Source: JACCXE01 sp963718605 (GTDB lineage Bacteria > Actinomycetota > Acidimicrobiia > Acidimicrobiales > JACCXE01). From it: a DNA stretch of 64,000 nt. The number at the start of each line of letters is the position of its first letter. Position 1 is the stretch's first letter. Under the pieces are notes generated by a model that made no database searches, was not told the DNA's origin, and worked only from the letters and a program-made list of their open reading frames with translations. The stretch lies in NCBI GenBank assembly GCA_963718605.1, contig OY970363.1, positions 2,666,001-2,730,000 on the forward strand, given 5' to 3'. Shown one piece after another: positions 17,028 through 24,683 of the stretch. Position numbers and translations under genes: made by a program.

Positions 17028-18149
17028 TTACTTCCTCTTGGCTGGAGCGCTCGGCGTGCGCGACCCCTGGCCCCGCCCGCCGCGGCGCGTAATCGGGGGA
17101 CGGATGAAGGTGGTCGCCCGATCGCTGCTCCAGCGCGCGTAGGGCGCCGACACGAGCGCGCAGAGCGCCAGCAGCACGGTGTCGTAGTTCACCCGCCAGC
17201 CGTTGAAGTCGCGCCAGGCCTGGTCGCGGTCGCGCTTGATCGGTGTGCCTACCTCGGCGAGTTCGTCGAGCGCTTCGTCGAACTCGGCGCGGGTGATCGA
17301 GATCGGGTCGTCGGGCGCCGGGTCGGGGTCGTACGGAATGTCGTAGAAGTCGGCCACATTTCGCAGAGCGAGGAAGCCGCTGCGGATCGTGAGCGCGGCG
17401 CGAGGCTCGTTCGGCACGTCCACGGCAGAAATCATCAGGGAGGCGGCATCGAGCACAGCGCCGGCCGCGGTGATCCACGAGTGGTCGTGGGGGCCGGACC
17501 GGAACTGGGCCAACGAGCCCATCGACGTGTGGCTTTCCTCGATGTCGACGAACCACAGTTCCCACTGTTCCCACAGGTCCGTGGTTCGCTCGAGAAAGTC
17601 GACCTCTTGGAACCGGCGGATCATGTTCACGGCCGACGGGGGACTGCCGGCGCGCACCGTGAGCAGCGACACCTCGCGCTCGCGGCGCTGGTACGCCTGA
17701 TAAATCGTCGGAAGGTAGGTAATGAGCAGCGCCACGAGGCCGAGGCCGAGCGCCGCTTCGGCGAAGCTCAGGAGGCTGGGCCCAAGTGTTTCTGCGCGGA
17801 ACGTGCCCAGCGTCGTGACGGACGCACCGCTGAACTCGAAGGCCAATTGCAGCGGCATCTCGTCGACCGCCCAAAAGAGCGCGGTAAAGCACAGCCACAC
17901 GACTACGAGCCACACGACGGGCAACGACAGCAGCGCGATCGGCGCGAACAGACGCATGAGCCGATGCCCGTCCTGGGCGTTGCGGCGATTGGCCAAGGCG
18001 AGGAACGGTTTGCGCCACGCGAGAAACACGATCCGCGCCAGCGCGGTGGGTTCGTCGCGTGGCACGACGAACGTGCGCACCGCCGACATCAGCGTGCGCG
18101 CAAGGATCACGAGCGCGACGAGCCCAACGACCAGGCGCCACACGATCAC
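17028..18149 (-). CDS. channel-like membrane protein, 373 aa
   Basis: Membrane helices are at residues ~1-22, ~60-95 and ~115-145, followed by a long soluble C-terminal region. Between the second and third helix the segment EFSGASVTTLGTF resembles the pore loop of two-helix potassium channels (TTLG before the helix), but the classical GYGD filter is absent, so ion selectivity is uncertain. The frame is open far upstream; GTG 18149 is chosen because it overlaps the stop of the upstream gene (GTGA) and starts just before the first helix. Possibly a channel or sensor; not proven. Confidence 0.6.
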   Translation of the reverse strand: MIVWRLVVGLVALVILARTLMSAVRTFVVPRDEPTALARIVFLAWRKPFLALANRRNAQDGHRLMRLFAPIALLSLPVVWLVVVWLCFTALFWAVDEMPLQLAFEFSGASVTTLGTFRAETLGPSLLSFAEAALGLGLVALLITYLPTIYQAYQRREREVSLLTVRAGSPPSAVNMIRRFQEVDFLERTTDLWEQWELWFVDIEESHTSMGSLAQFRSGPHDHSWITAAGAVLDAASLMISAVDVPNEPRAALTIRSGFLALRNVADFYDIPYDPDPAPDDPISITRAEFDEALDELAEVGTPIKRDRDQAWRDFNGWRVNYDTVLLALCALVSAPYARWSSDRATTFIRPPITRRGGRGQGSRTPSAPAKRK

Positions 18150-18700
18150 CCGGTGAAGGCCTCCCAGGCCGCTTTGGCCCGGTCGCTCATCTTGACCAGC
18201 GTCTTGGCGACGATCCGGTCCAACTTCTCGGGGTCGGTCTTCGCGGCGAAGTCGCTCAACTGCGACTCCAGGAACACGAGGCACAACACGTCCTCGTACG
18301 TCTGCGCGTCGGCGTTGCTCGCCAGGTTCCGCTTGTGCATGAGGTCGCCGACGCGCTCGATCGTGGCGTCGTCGTAGTCGTTTGCCCGCAGGATCGCCGC
18401 CGCGTGATCGAAGGCGACGTCGTAGAGGTGCTTCCGCCACTTCAGATAGCCGGCGCGGCCCTCGGGATACGAGGCGCGCGGCGTCTCCCAGCGGCGAATG
18501 TGATGGGCGCGGACCGCGAGACGCAACGGTTCGGAGGCGTCGGGTTCCAACTCCGCGAGCCAAAGCGTGGCGAGTTCGGCTTCGCCGAGGGTCCAGGGGC
18601 GGTCCACGTCACGCACGCGCAGCACCCGCGGATCGGCGGCGTTCGCGGCATCAAACGCGAACGACGCCGCCTCGAATTGCTTCGAAGCGGCGTCATTCAT
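18146..18700 (-). CDS. DUF4202-like protein, 184 aa
   Basis: Soluble helical protein with AVRAHHIRRWETPRASYPEG, YLKWRKHLYDVAFDHAAAIL and YEDVLCLVFLESQLSDFA, matching the layout of the DUF4202 family. The spaced His and Asp residues (RAHHIRRWE) recall HD-type metal sites, but this is only a visual impression. Function unknown. The start is ATG 18700; the upstream extension of the frame falls in the rpf gene and is shadow. It overlaps the channel-like gene by 4 bp, so the two products may act together. Confidence 0.7.
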   Translation of the reverse strand: MNDAASKQFEAASFAFDAANAADPRVLRVRDVDRPWTLGEAELATLWLAELEPDASEPLRLAVRAHHIRRWETPRASYPEGRAGYLKWRKHLYDVAFDHAAAILRANDYDDATIERVGDLMHKRNLASNADAQTYEDVLCLVFLESQLSDFAAKTDPEKLDRIVAKTLVKMSDRAKAAWEAFTG

Positions 18701-18722
18701 GGAGCTATTTCTAATGGGTGCG

Positions 18723-19217
18723 TTACCGAAGGCCCAGCTTGCGAGAGCAAACGGGCCACTGGCCCCAGCCAGATCGTGCTTGGAGGCGCTTGGCGGCCTC
18801 GAGTTGGGTTTCGTACGGGTAGTCGATGGGGTTGCCGGACATGCCGATTCCCTGCCAGGTACCCAAGGAGAACTGAAAGGCGCCGAAGTACTTGCCGCTG
18901 CGGCTGACCGCATCGGGGCGACCGCCGGCTTCGCAGCGTGAGAGTGCGGCCCAGATGTCGTTGCCGATCGGTCCTGTGTAACGAGGACGGGGGGCCGCGG
19001 CGCTCCGGCTCGCTCGAACGGGAGCGGGAGGCGGCGGTGGTGGTGCAGTGGTTGTGGTCGTGGGTTGCAGGACCTGAGGCCTGACCGCAGCGGCAAGCGC
19101 TACGGATCGCGGGGCTGGTGTCGAACCCACCACAGCGGGCAGGGCGCGACACCCGAGACTGATGTAACCGGTAACGCCGAGTACGAGGATCGCACCGGCG
19201 GCAAGACGTCTAACCAT
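18723..19217 (-). CDS. resuscitation-promoting-factor-like transglycosylase, 164 aa
   Basis: A secreted cell-wall enzyme. The N-terminus has a signal or anchor helix (residues ~5-22), then a Pro/Thr/Ala-rich linker (~50-80) and a C-terminal Rpf domain (~85-160). That domain contains WAALSRCEAGGRPDA, with the catalytic Glu at ~96, then GKYFGAFQFSLGTWQG and GWGQWPVCSRKLGL; the two Cys fit the known Rpf disulfide. Rpf proteins cleave peptidoglycan and stimulate regrowth of dormant actinobacteria. ATG 19217 is preceded by GAAGGG. The ~270-bp region upstream holds a strong hairpin and may carry post-transcriptional control. Confidence 0.88.
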   Translation of the reverse strand: MVRRLAAGAILVLGVTGYISLGCRALPAVVGSTPAPRSVALAAAVRPQVLQPTTTTTAPPPPPPAPVRASRSAAAPRPRYTGPIGNDIWAALSRCEAGGRPDAVSRSGKYFGAFQFSLGTWQGIGMSGNPIDYPYETQLEAAKRLQARSGWGQWPVCSRKLGLR

Positions 19218-19488
19218 GGAAAAACAAAGCCCTTCGTAGGCAATAGGACAATGGCGGGGGGAAGTAGGTGGCACGCGTGTCGCTAAGACCTGAGGGTTCA
19301 GCAACACGGGCGACAGACCCAGCCCACCAATTCTGTGAGAGCACTAAGCGCTACTCACAGCTAGCGTTTTTTAAACGGTAGTTAGCATTTTAACGCGTGG
19401 GTGGTCGGGAATGTGGCATTTCCTCGCGATTCGGCCCACACGCAGGGCCTTTAGCGTCAGAATGGCCGCCTCACAGAGGGGGATCCGC
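19218..19488. other. 271-bp divergent intergenic region between rpf-like gene and acyl-CoA ligase
   Basis: This gap holds the leader and promoter of the minus-strand rpf-like gene and of the plus-strand ligase. On the minus strand TGTCGC/GCGACA can pair to close a ~35-nt structured segment about 50-100 nt upstream of the rpf ATG. A hairpin lies at 19333-19360 and a CGTTT-TTT-AAACG palindrome at 19365-19377. AGAGGGGGA just before ATG 19489 is the ligase ribosome site. I could not match the conserved cores of the c-di-AMP (ydaO) riboswitch often found before rpf genes. Confidence 0.5.
19333..19372. promoter_or_regulatory. hairpin followed by T6 in the rpf upstream region
   Basis: CTGTGAG (19333-19339) pairs with CTCACAG (19354-19360), and the interior GCACT/AGCGC can continue the stem with one G-U pair, leaving a three-base loop. 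On the plus strand it is followed after six bases by TTTTTT (19367-19372), giving the look of an intrinsic terminator. On the minus strand it lies 116-143 nt upstream of the rpf ATG. The TGTGA/TCACA halves resemble a CRP-type site, but their spacing is far too long. Confidence 0.4.
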
Positions 19489-21042
19489 ATGCTTGTTCCG
19501 TTGACCGTCGGCGATTTCTTGGCCCGTGGGGTGCTGGCGTTCCCGGACCGGGTCGCAGTAGTCGACGAGCCCGGCGTTGCTGGCTCTTTGGGGTCCATTA
19601 CGTACCGTGAGCTCGATGCCCGGGCCCGCGGCATGGCCCTGGCGCTCGAAAAAATGGGCGTCGGTCAAGGCGAGCGCGTGGCGATCGTGTCGCCGAACTC
19701 GGCCAAGTTCATGACCACCCTGTTCGGCACGAGCGCGTTCGGCCGCGTGTGCGTCCCGGTGAACTTCCGGCTCAACGCCGAAGAGGTCGGCTACATCGTC
19801 GAGCACTCGGGTGCGACCGTGCTGCTCATCGACCCAGAGGTCGAGCCCAATCTCGCCGGCGTGCAGTGCAAGCACCGCATCGTGCTGGACGGGGTGGCCG
19901 ATGCGGAACTGTTCGCGCCGGCGCCCGATGGTGCCCAACCCGCCGCGTGGAACGCCGATGAGAACGCGACCGCGTCGATCAACTACACGTCGGGCACCAC
20001 GGCCCGTCCCAAGGGCGTACAGCTGACGCACCGCAATATCTGGTTGAACGCGGTCACGTTCGGCTGGCACGCGGGGGTGTCGGACCGCGACACGTACCTC
20101 CACACGCTGCCGATGTTCCACTGCAACGGTTGGGGCATGCCGTACACGTTGACCGCGATGGGCGTGAAACAGGTAGTGCTGCGCAAGGTCGACGGCGAGG
20201 ACATCTTGTCCCGCATTGAGGAACACGGCGTGTCGTTGCTGTGCGGTGCGCCCGCAGTTGTGGCCGCGATTCTGGATGCAGGCTCGAAACGACGCGATGC
20301 GGGTACGTCAGTGCCGGGTGCCGGCCGCGGCGTACGCATGGTCGTAGCCGGCGCCCCTCCCCCCACCAAGACGATCGAGCGCATCGACGTCGAGCTCGGC
20401 TGGGAATTCATTCAGATCTACGGGCTCACCGAAACGTCGCCGTTGCTCGTGATGAACCGCGCCCCGTCCGAATGGGACTCGCTCTCGCCGTTTGACCGCG
20501 CCGCGCTACTCGGCCGGGCCGGCATGCCGACGATCGGCGTCACGATGTCGGTGGACCCCGAGGGCGAGTTGCTGGCCCGCACGAATCACGTGTTCGAGGG
20601 GTACTGGGAGCAGCCGGAGGAAAGCGCGAAGGCCTTGGCGGACGGCTGGTTCCACACCGGCGACGGCGGCACCATCGACGAGCACGGTTACGTCGTGATC
20701 GCGGACCGCAAGAAGGACGTCATCATCACCGGTGGCGAGAACGTGTCGTCGATCGAAGTCGAGGACTGCCTGTTCCAGCACCCCGACGTCGCCGAGGTCG
20801 CCGTGATCGGCGTGCCCGACGAGAAGTGGGGCGAGACGATCAAGGCGCTGGTGGTCGTGCGTGAAGGCGCCACCGCCGACGAGGCCGCGCTCATCGCGCA
20901 CTGCCGCGACCGCATGAGCCACTTCAAGTGCCCGACGTCAGTCGAGATCCGCACCGAGTTGGCCCGCACCGCCACCGGCAAACTCCAAAAGTTCAAGCTG
21001 CGCCAGCCCTACTGGGAAGGCCGCGAAAAGCTCATCAACTAA
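19489..21042 (+). CDS. fatty-acid-type acyl-CoA ligase (AMP-binding), 517 aa
   Basis: Full-length ANL-superfamily ligase. The ATP-binding loop is NYTSGTTARPKGVQLTHRN, the second motif IYGLTETSPL, the hinge GWFHTGDGGTIDEHGYVVI, and the catalytic lysine lies in TATGKLQKFKLR. It converts a carboxylic acid, ATP and CoA into acyl-CoA, AMP and pyrophosphate. Overall it resembles medium- to long-chain fatty acid ligases, but specificity is inferred. The start is ATG 19489 with AGAGGGGGA upstream; an in-frame ATG at 19462 and an earlier start at 19411 lack such a site. Downstream lie tandem repeats and a long palindrome. Confidence 0.92.
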   Translation: MLVPLTVGDFLARGVLAFPDRVAVVDEPGVAGSLGSITYRELDARARGMALALEKMGVGQGERVAIVSPNSAKFMTTLFGTSAFGRVCVPVNFRLNAEEVGYIVEHSGATVLLIDPEVEPNLAGVQCKHRIVLDGVADAELFAPAPDGAQPAAWNADENATASINYTSGTTARPKGVQLTHRNIWLNAVTFGWHAGVSDRDTYLHTLPMFHCNGWGMPYTLTAMGVKQVVLRKVDGEDILSRIEEHGVSLLCGAPAVVAAILDAGSKRRDAGTSVPGAGRGVRMVVAGAPPPTKTIERIDVELGWEFIQIYGLTETSPLLVMNRAPSEWDSLSPFDRAALLGRAGMPTIGVTMSVDPEGELLARTNHVFEGYWEQPEESAKALADGWFHTGDGGTIDEHGYVVIADRKKDVIITGGENVSSIEVEDCLFQHPDVAEVAVIGVPDEKWGETIKALVVVREGATADEAALIAHCRDRMSHFKCPTSVEIRTELARTATGKLQKFKLRQPYWEGREKLIN

Positions 21043-21062
21043 CGGTGAGGTGCGGCCGAACT

Positions 21063-21148
21063 AGCCCGTCCAGCCCGTCCAGCCCGTCCAGCCCGTCCCC
21101 CCGATCCAGCCCGTCCGCCCGATCCAGCCCGTCCGCCCGATCCAGCCC
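21063..21148. repeat. short tandem repeats: 9-bp unit x4 then 18-bp unit x2-3
   Basis: AGCCCGTCC is repeated four times without change (21063-21098). It is followed by an 18-bp unit built on it (AGCCCGTCCGCCCGATCC), repeated about two and a half times to ~21148. It lies between the acyl-CoA ligase stop and the long palindrome, and has no coding sense in context. Such arrays vary in copy number by slippage. Confidence 0.85.
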
Positions 21149-21179
21149 TCCGCCCAACAGCCCCGTCCCCTCTTTCCTA

Positions 21180-21256
21180 CGCGTTCTGCGCCACCAAAAT
21201 GCTGTGATCTCGGCGGGAACCGTCGAAATCACAGCCGTTTCGTGGCGCAGAACGCG
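21180..21256. repeat. 77-nt imperfect palindrome (37-nt arms, 3-nt loop)
   Basis: Arms 21180-21216 and 21220-21256 are reverse complements at 32 of 37 positions, with the outer 15 (CGCGTTCTGCGCCAC) perfect and loop GAA. It lies between the convergent acyl-CoA ligase and cupredoxin genes. It could act as a bidirectional terminator, but it is much longer and more structured than needed and has no T-tract. It looks like a REP/MITE-type element. Confidence 0.8.
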
Positions 21257-21274
21257 AAACGCGAGCGTGGGCGG

Positions 21275-21952
21275 TTACAGGGGACGGTTGGTGACGGTGA
21301 GGGTGCCCTTCATGCCGGCCGCTTCATGGCCGGGGATGGCGCAATAGAACTTGTAGGCGCCGGGCGGGGCGGTGAAGCGTTCGACGCGTTTGCCGCCGAG
21401 CGGGGCTTTGATGTTCACGTCGAGTTGGTCGATCGTGAACGTGTGCCAGAACAGATCCTTGTTGTGGAACACGACCGAGACGGTCGGGCCGGTGAGGATC
21501 AGTTTCGACGTCGAGAACTTCGCGCCCTTCGAGCTGATTACTGCGACGCGCGCGCCCGCCGCCGGAACACGGTCGTTTGTCCCCGCCACGCCCGCGGCGA
21601 CCAACGCGATCACGACCAACGCAACGGTGCCGACGGCCACGGGGATGTCCGGCAACTGCGCTACGCCCGCCAGCCCCGCCAGGCAACAGGCCACCAAGGC
21701 GAGCGGCACGACAAGCGTGGACAGCGCGCTCGCGTGCGTGGCGTTGCTCCAGGCGGCCGGCGCCATCCAAAACACGACGTCGATGAAAACCAACGCCAGC
21801 GCGACGCGTCCGAGCGTGCCGCCGCGCACGCGAAGCAACAGGCTGCCGCCGACGAGCAGCAGCGCGATGGCGACCGCTTCCAAGTCATGCAACGACATGC
21901 CGGTAACAAACAGAATGCCCGCGGCGGCCGCGGCGCTGACGCGTAGGAGCAT
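21275..21952 (-). CDS. five-helix membrane protein with C-terminal cupredoxin domain, 225 aa
   Basis: Five hydrophobic segments cover residues ~1-125; the last ~95 residues form a plastocyanin-like cupredoxin domain. Its type 1 copper ligands can be assigned: His in LFWHTFTID, then Cys, His and Met in FYCAIPGHEAAGMKGTLTV. The copper site would face the outside. Cupredoxins carry electrons or bind copper; the neighbourhood does not reveal a partner oxidase or reductase. It is the last gene of the long minus-strand train, 18 bp after the next gene. Confidence 0.8.
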   Translation of the reverse strand: MLLRVSAAAAAGILFVTGMSLHDLEAVAIALLLVGGSLLLRVRGGTLGRVALALVFIDVVFWMAPAAWSNATHASALSTLVVPLALVACCLAGLAGVAQLPDIPVAVGTVALVVIALVAAGVAGTNDRVPAAGARVAVISSKGAKFSTSKLILTGPTVSVVFHNKDLFWHTFTIDQLDVNIKAPLGGKRVERFTAPPGAYKFYCAIPGHEAAGMKGTLTVTNRPL

Positions 21953-21970
21953 GCGCCAAACGCTACGGGT

Positions 21971-22624
21971 TCAGACGACCTTGACCGAGGCAAGCATGGC
22001 GTAGACGTTCTGTTCGGCGGCCGCGAGTTGGTCGCCCGACAGGCACGCCCGCATGTAGAAGACGCCGCCGTTGGGCTTCTCGACCGCGGCGACGATCGTC
22101 TCCTCGGCCTGAATCGCCTTGCACGCGCCCGGCTTGGCCGATTCGACCCGCGCGGGCTGCCCGTCAATCAGCGTGTTCGACTGCGGCGTCGCGGCTTCGA
22201 GGCTGAACGTCCACGTAATAAGAGGCGTGTTCGGCGTAAGCGTGTCGATGGGCCAGCCGCACTCGGTTGCCCCGGTGGTACTCGCGTCGCACGGATTGCT
22301 GAGTTCGTCGGCGCTCAGGTAGACGACCGGTGCCGACGAACCCGAGGTATGGCCTTCGAAGGTCTGGGCCCGCCAATGCTTTGGCCGCATGAAGCTGAGG
22401 CCGAAGGCCGGGTAGTTGTCACGGACGAAGTCTTTGGTAGCGGGCGTCGCCGTGATCAGGGTGGTGGGCGTGGTGTCGACCGTGGTCGGCGTCCCTCCCG
22501 CGTCCGCCGCAAGCTCGGAACCCGTATTGCCCTTGTCGTCGGTGTCGTATTGGTGCGCGCTGAAAAGCGACGCCGGTGAGAACACCAGCGCGGCCAACGC
22601 CAGTCGCAGAAGCCGACGCTTCAC
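21971..22624 (-). CDS. secreted protein of unknown function, 217 aa
   Basis: The N-terminus (KRRLLRLALAALVFSPASLF) is a signal peptide. A Thr-rich spacer with DTTPTTLITATPATK follows, then a domain with NYPAFGLSFMRPKHWRAQTF that resembles lipoprotein LpqN/PsbP-like folds used for surface binding. Several Cys (NPCDAS, TECGWPI, GACKAI, RACLSG) may form two disulfides. GTG 22624 is the start because it overlaps the upstream stop (GTGA). Function unknown; exported location is well supported. Confidence 0.65.
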   Translation of the reverse strand: MKRRLLRLALAALVFSPASLFSAHQYDTDDKGNTGSELAADAGGTPTTVDTTPTTLITATPATKDFVRDNYPAFGLSFMRPKHWRAQTFEGHTSGSSAPVVYLSADELSNPCDASTTGATECGWPIDTLTPNTPLITWTFSLEAATPQSNTLIDGQPARVESAKPGACKAIQAEETIVAAVEKPNGGVFYMRACLSGDQLAAAEQNVYAMLASVKVV

Positions 22625-22959
22625 GGCTTCATCCAGATGCGCAGCGGTGCGATTGCGTCGCCGCCCTCCGCGAGTTGTGTCGTGAGTTCGTCGCCGTGGA
22701 ACCAGTCGAACTCGCCCTTCTCGTTGCGCGTCGACGTGCGCACCCACACGGCGTCGAACAGCACGTCGAATCCGTACGGCGCGAGATCCAACGTGGCGAA
22801 GCTGTCCTTCACCGACGCGCCGGCCGACGTGTCGATGCGCGCGAGCAGTTCGTCGGCGTCGACGTTGGGGTGCAGCGTCACGGCATCTGGATAGAACTCC
22901 GCCGTGCGGCTCGCCGCGTACCAGTACGTGTCGGTCGACTTGCCTTTCACGCCGCCCAT
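22621..22959 (-). CDS. hypothetical protein, 112 aa
   Basis: Small soluble protein containing YPDAVTLHPNVDADELLARID and SVKDSFATLDLAPYGFDVLFDA (each quoted in part). I have an impression of similarity to a domain that accompanies some actinobacterial GNAT-type acetyltransferases, but no acetyltransferase domain is present and this is not certain. The ATG at 22959 lies 13 bp inside the mug gene, and the stop overlaps the next gene, so it is translationally coupled on both sides. Confidence 0.55.
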   Translation of the reverse strand: MGGVKGKSTDTYWYAASRTAEFYPDAVTLHPNVDADELLARIDTSAGASVKDSFATLDLAPYGFDVLFDAVWVRTSTRNEKGEFDWFHGDELTTQLAEGGDAIAPLRIWMKP

Positions 22960-23498
22960 CGCCGAACACCACTGCGCGTTTCGCGCGCGGCGGCCGCGGT
23001 GTCGGCGAGCGTGGCCGCGCTGCGGAAGTGATCGGTCAGCGTTGCTAGCGACACCGCGGCGTTGCGCCCACTGGTCGACGGCATCACGTATGCGGGCCGT
23101 CCGCCGAAGGGAACAGGCTGCACACCGGCCACGGCGCGTCGATCCACCGCCACACGGTAGGGGCCGAGCGCGGTGAAACAGATGGCAGCCGGCTTCCACT
23201 TCCGCACGAGCCGTTCCACTTCCGGCGCACCGGCGCGCAGTTCGTCGTTGGAGACCTTCGACGCGTCGGCCTCGACTCGGGCGACGAAGTCCGTGAAGCC
23301 GACGCGGTCCACCTTCAACGCGTGATCGCCGTCGCGGTCCGCGGTAACAACGCCGGCGGCGAGCGCGGCGGGCCAGAACCGGTTGCCCGGCCGCGCGTAT
23401 CCGACCCCAGCCGCGGCCGACGCGGGTGACGGGTTCACGCCGCAGATGAACAGGCGCAAGCCCGCGCCGACGCGGTTAGGAAGCGGTCGGCGCGTCAA
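22947..23498 (-). CDS. mug: G/U mismatch-specific uracil-DNA glycosylase (Mug family), 183 aa
   Basis: Family 2 uracil-DNA glycosylase. Motif 1 is GVNPSPASAAAGVGYARPGN (residues ~20-39), followed by RFWPAAL; motif 2 is VMPSTSGRNAAVS. It removes uracil or thymine from G:U/G:T mismatches, or alkylated C, starting base-excision repair. The usual start would be TTG 23498, which overlaps bsaP by 23 bp. The C-terminal ~20 residues are Ala/Arg-rich and unlike the family. Confidence 0.85.
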   Translation of the reverse strand: MTRRPLPNRVGAGLRLFICGVNPSPASAAAGVGYARPGNRFWPAALAAGVVTADRDGDHALKVDRVGFTDFVARVEADASKVSNDELRAGAPEVERLVRKWKPAAICFTALGPYRVAVDRRAVAGVQPVPFGGRPAYVMPSTSGRNAAVSLATLTDHFRSAATLADTAAAARETRSGVRRWAA

Positions 23499-23670
23499 TG
23501 TTTCCGTGGTCGCGGCAACGCGCTTCGAAGGACGACGGCGTGACCCGCACCGTCATCCGTCGTCCGCAGATAGGGCAGAAGCGAGGTGGGTCGAGAGCGC
23601 GGCCGCACTGGTTGTCACACAGCGACCGCGTGCGACCACAACTCACACAATGGGTGTCACGCTCGATCAT
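23476..23670 (-). CDS. bsaP: biotin synthase auxiliary protein BsaP, 64 aa
   Basis: A 64-residue protein with CVSCGRTRSLCDNQCGR, RFCPICGRRMTVRVTP and ARCRDHG. This matches the actinobacterial BsaP family (Rv1590 type) that sits next to bioB and supports biotin synthase, probably through its [2Fe-2S] cluster. Six cysteines are present, enough for a cluster or zinc site. The ATG overlaps the bioB stop (ATGA). Recognition is from the C-terminal pattern plus the bioB neighbour. Confidence 0.85.
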   Translation of the reverse strand: MIERDTHCVSCGRTRSLCDNQCGRALDPPRFCPICGRRMTVRVTPSSFEARCRDHGNIDAPTAS

Positions 23671-24674
23671 CAGAGCGCCGCGGAAAGGGCTCCCACCGGC
23701 ATGCGGAGGTCTTCGAGCATGCGGAGGTCTTCGTCGGCAGACCGGCCGAGGGTGGTCAGGTAGTTGCCGACGATGAGCGCGTTGATGCCCGACGTCATGC
23801 CCATCGATTGCAGGTCGCGCAGCGTGACTTCGCGGCCGCCGGCGAGGCGCAAGATCACCGTCGGCAGCGCGAGGCGCAGGAGCGCGATCCACTTGATCGC
23901 CTCGAGGGCGCCAACGAGCGGGCGTTCGCTCAGTGGCGTGCCTGGTCGGGGGTTCAAGAAGTTGACCGGGATTTCGGCCGGTTCGACTTCGCGCAGCTGG
24001 CCGATCAGTTCGAGGCGTTGCTCGATCGACTCGCCCATGCCGAACAGCACCCCACAACACAGCTCCATGCCTTCGGCCCGCACCATCTGGCACGTCTCGA
24101 AGCGTTCCTCCCACGAGTGGGTCGTCACGATGCGCCCGAAGAAACTCTTGGCCGTTTCCAGGTTGTGGTTATAGCGATGCACGCCCGCGGCCTTGAGGCG
24201 CGCCGCCTGCTCGGGGTCGAGCACGCCCGCGCTCACCGCCACCTGCATACCCGTGCGCTCGATGATCACCGGCGTCACTTCGAGCAACCACTTCATGATC
24301 TTCTCGTCGGGCCCGCGAATGGCGAGCACGAGGCAGAACTCGGTCGCGCCGGTGGCCTTGGTCTCTTCGGCCGCCTTCACGACCTCGTCGATCGACAGCA
24401 ACGGCGTGGCCTTGACGACCGTGTCGAACGCCGAGGACTGGCTGCAGAACGAACAGTCCTCTGAGCATCCGCCCGTCTTCACCGACAGGATGCCTTCGAC
24501 CTCGACCATCGGCCCACACCACGCCAACCGCACCTCGTGCGCAACGGCGGCGAGTGCGGCGGTGTGGTCTTCGGGCAGAGCCGCCAGCGCGGCTAGCTCG
24601 CCCATCGTGAGCTGCCGGCGGTCGTCCACAAGGGCCTTGGACGCGTTGGCGAGGAGCTCACGTGCTGTTTGCAT
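23670..24674 (-). CDS. bioB: biotin synthase BioB, 334 aa
   Basis: Radical-SAM enzyme inserting sulfur into dethiobiotin. The cluster-binding Cys triad is in GGCSEDCSFCSQ (residues ~70, 74, 77); the YNHNLETAKSFF and MGESIEQRLELIGQLRE blocks and the conserved NFLNPRPGTPL are BioB hallmarks. The C-terminal Arg of the second cluster lies in VILRLAGGREV. Standard length. It is placed after bioD (9-bp gap) and before bsaP in the bioA-F-D-B order. No BirA-type operator was noticed. Confidence 0.96.
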   Translation of the reverse strand: MQTARELLANASKALVDDRRQLTMGELAALAALPEDHTAALAAVAHEVRLAWCGPMVEVEGILSVKTGGCSEDCSFCSQSSAFDTVVKATPLLSIDEVVKAAEETKATGATEFCLVLAIRGPDEKIMKWLLEVTPVIIERTGMQVAVSAGVLDPEQAARLKAAGVHRYNHNLETAKSFFGRIVTTHSWEERFETCQMVRAEGMELCCGVLFGMGESIEQRLELIGQLREVEPAEIPVNFLNPRPGTPLSERPLVGALEAIKWIALLRLALPTVILRLAGGREVTLRDLQSMGMTSGINALIVGNYLTTLGRSADEDLRMLEDLRMPVGALSAAL

Positions 24675-24683
24675 GCGCAGAAA

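Noticed and set aside
19333..19360. CRP/GlxR binding site (TGTGA...TCACA)
   Set aside because: The half-sites are 18 bases apart instead of 6, and they fit a hairpin better.
19218..19400. c-di-AMP (ydaO-yuaA) riboswitch before the rpf-like gene
   Set aside because: Position fits, but I could not find the conserved cores of that riboswitch on the minus strand, so it is reported only as a structured leader.
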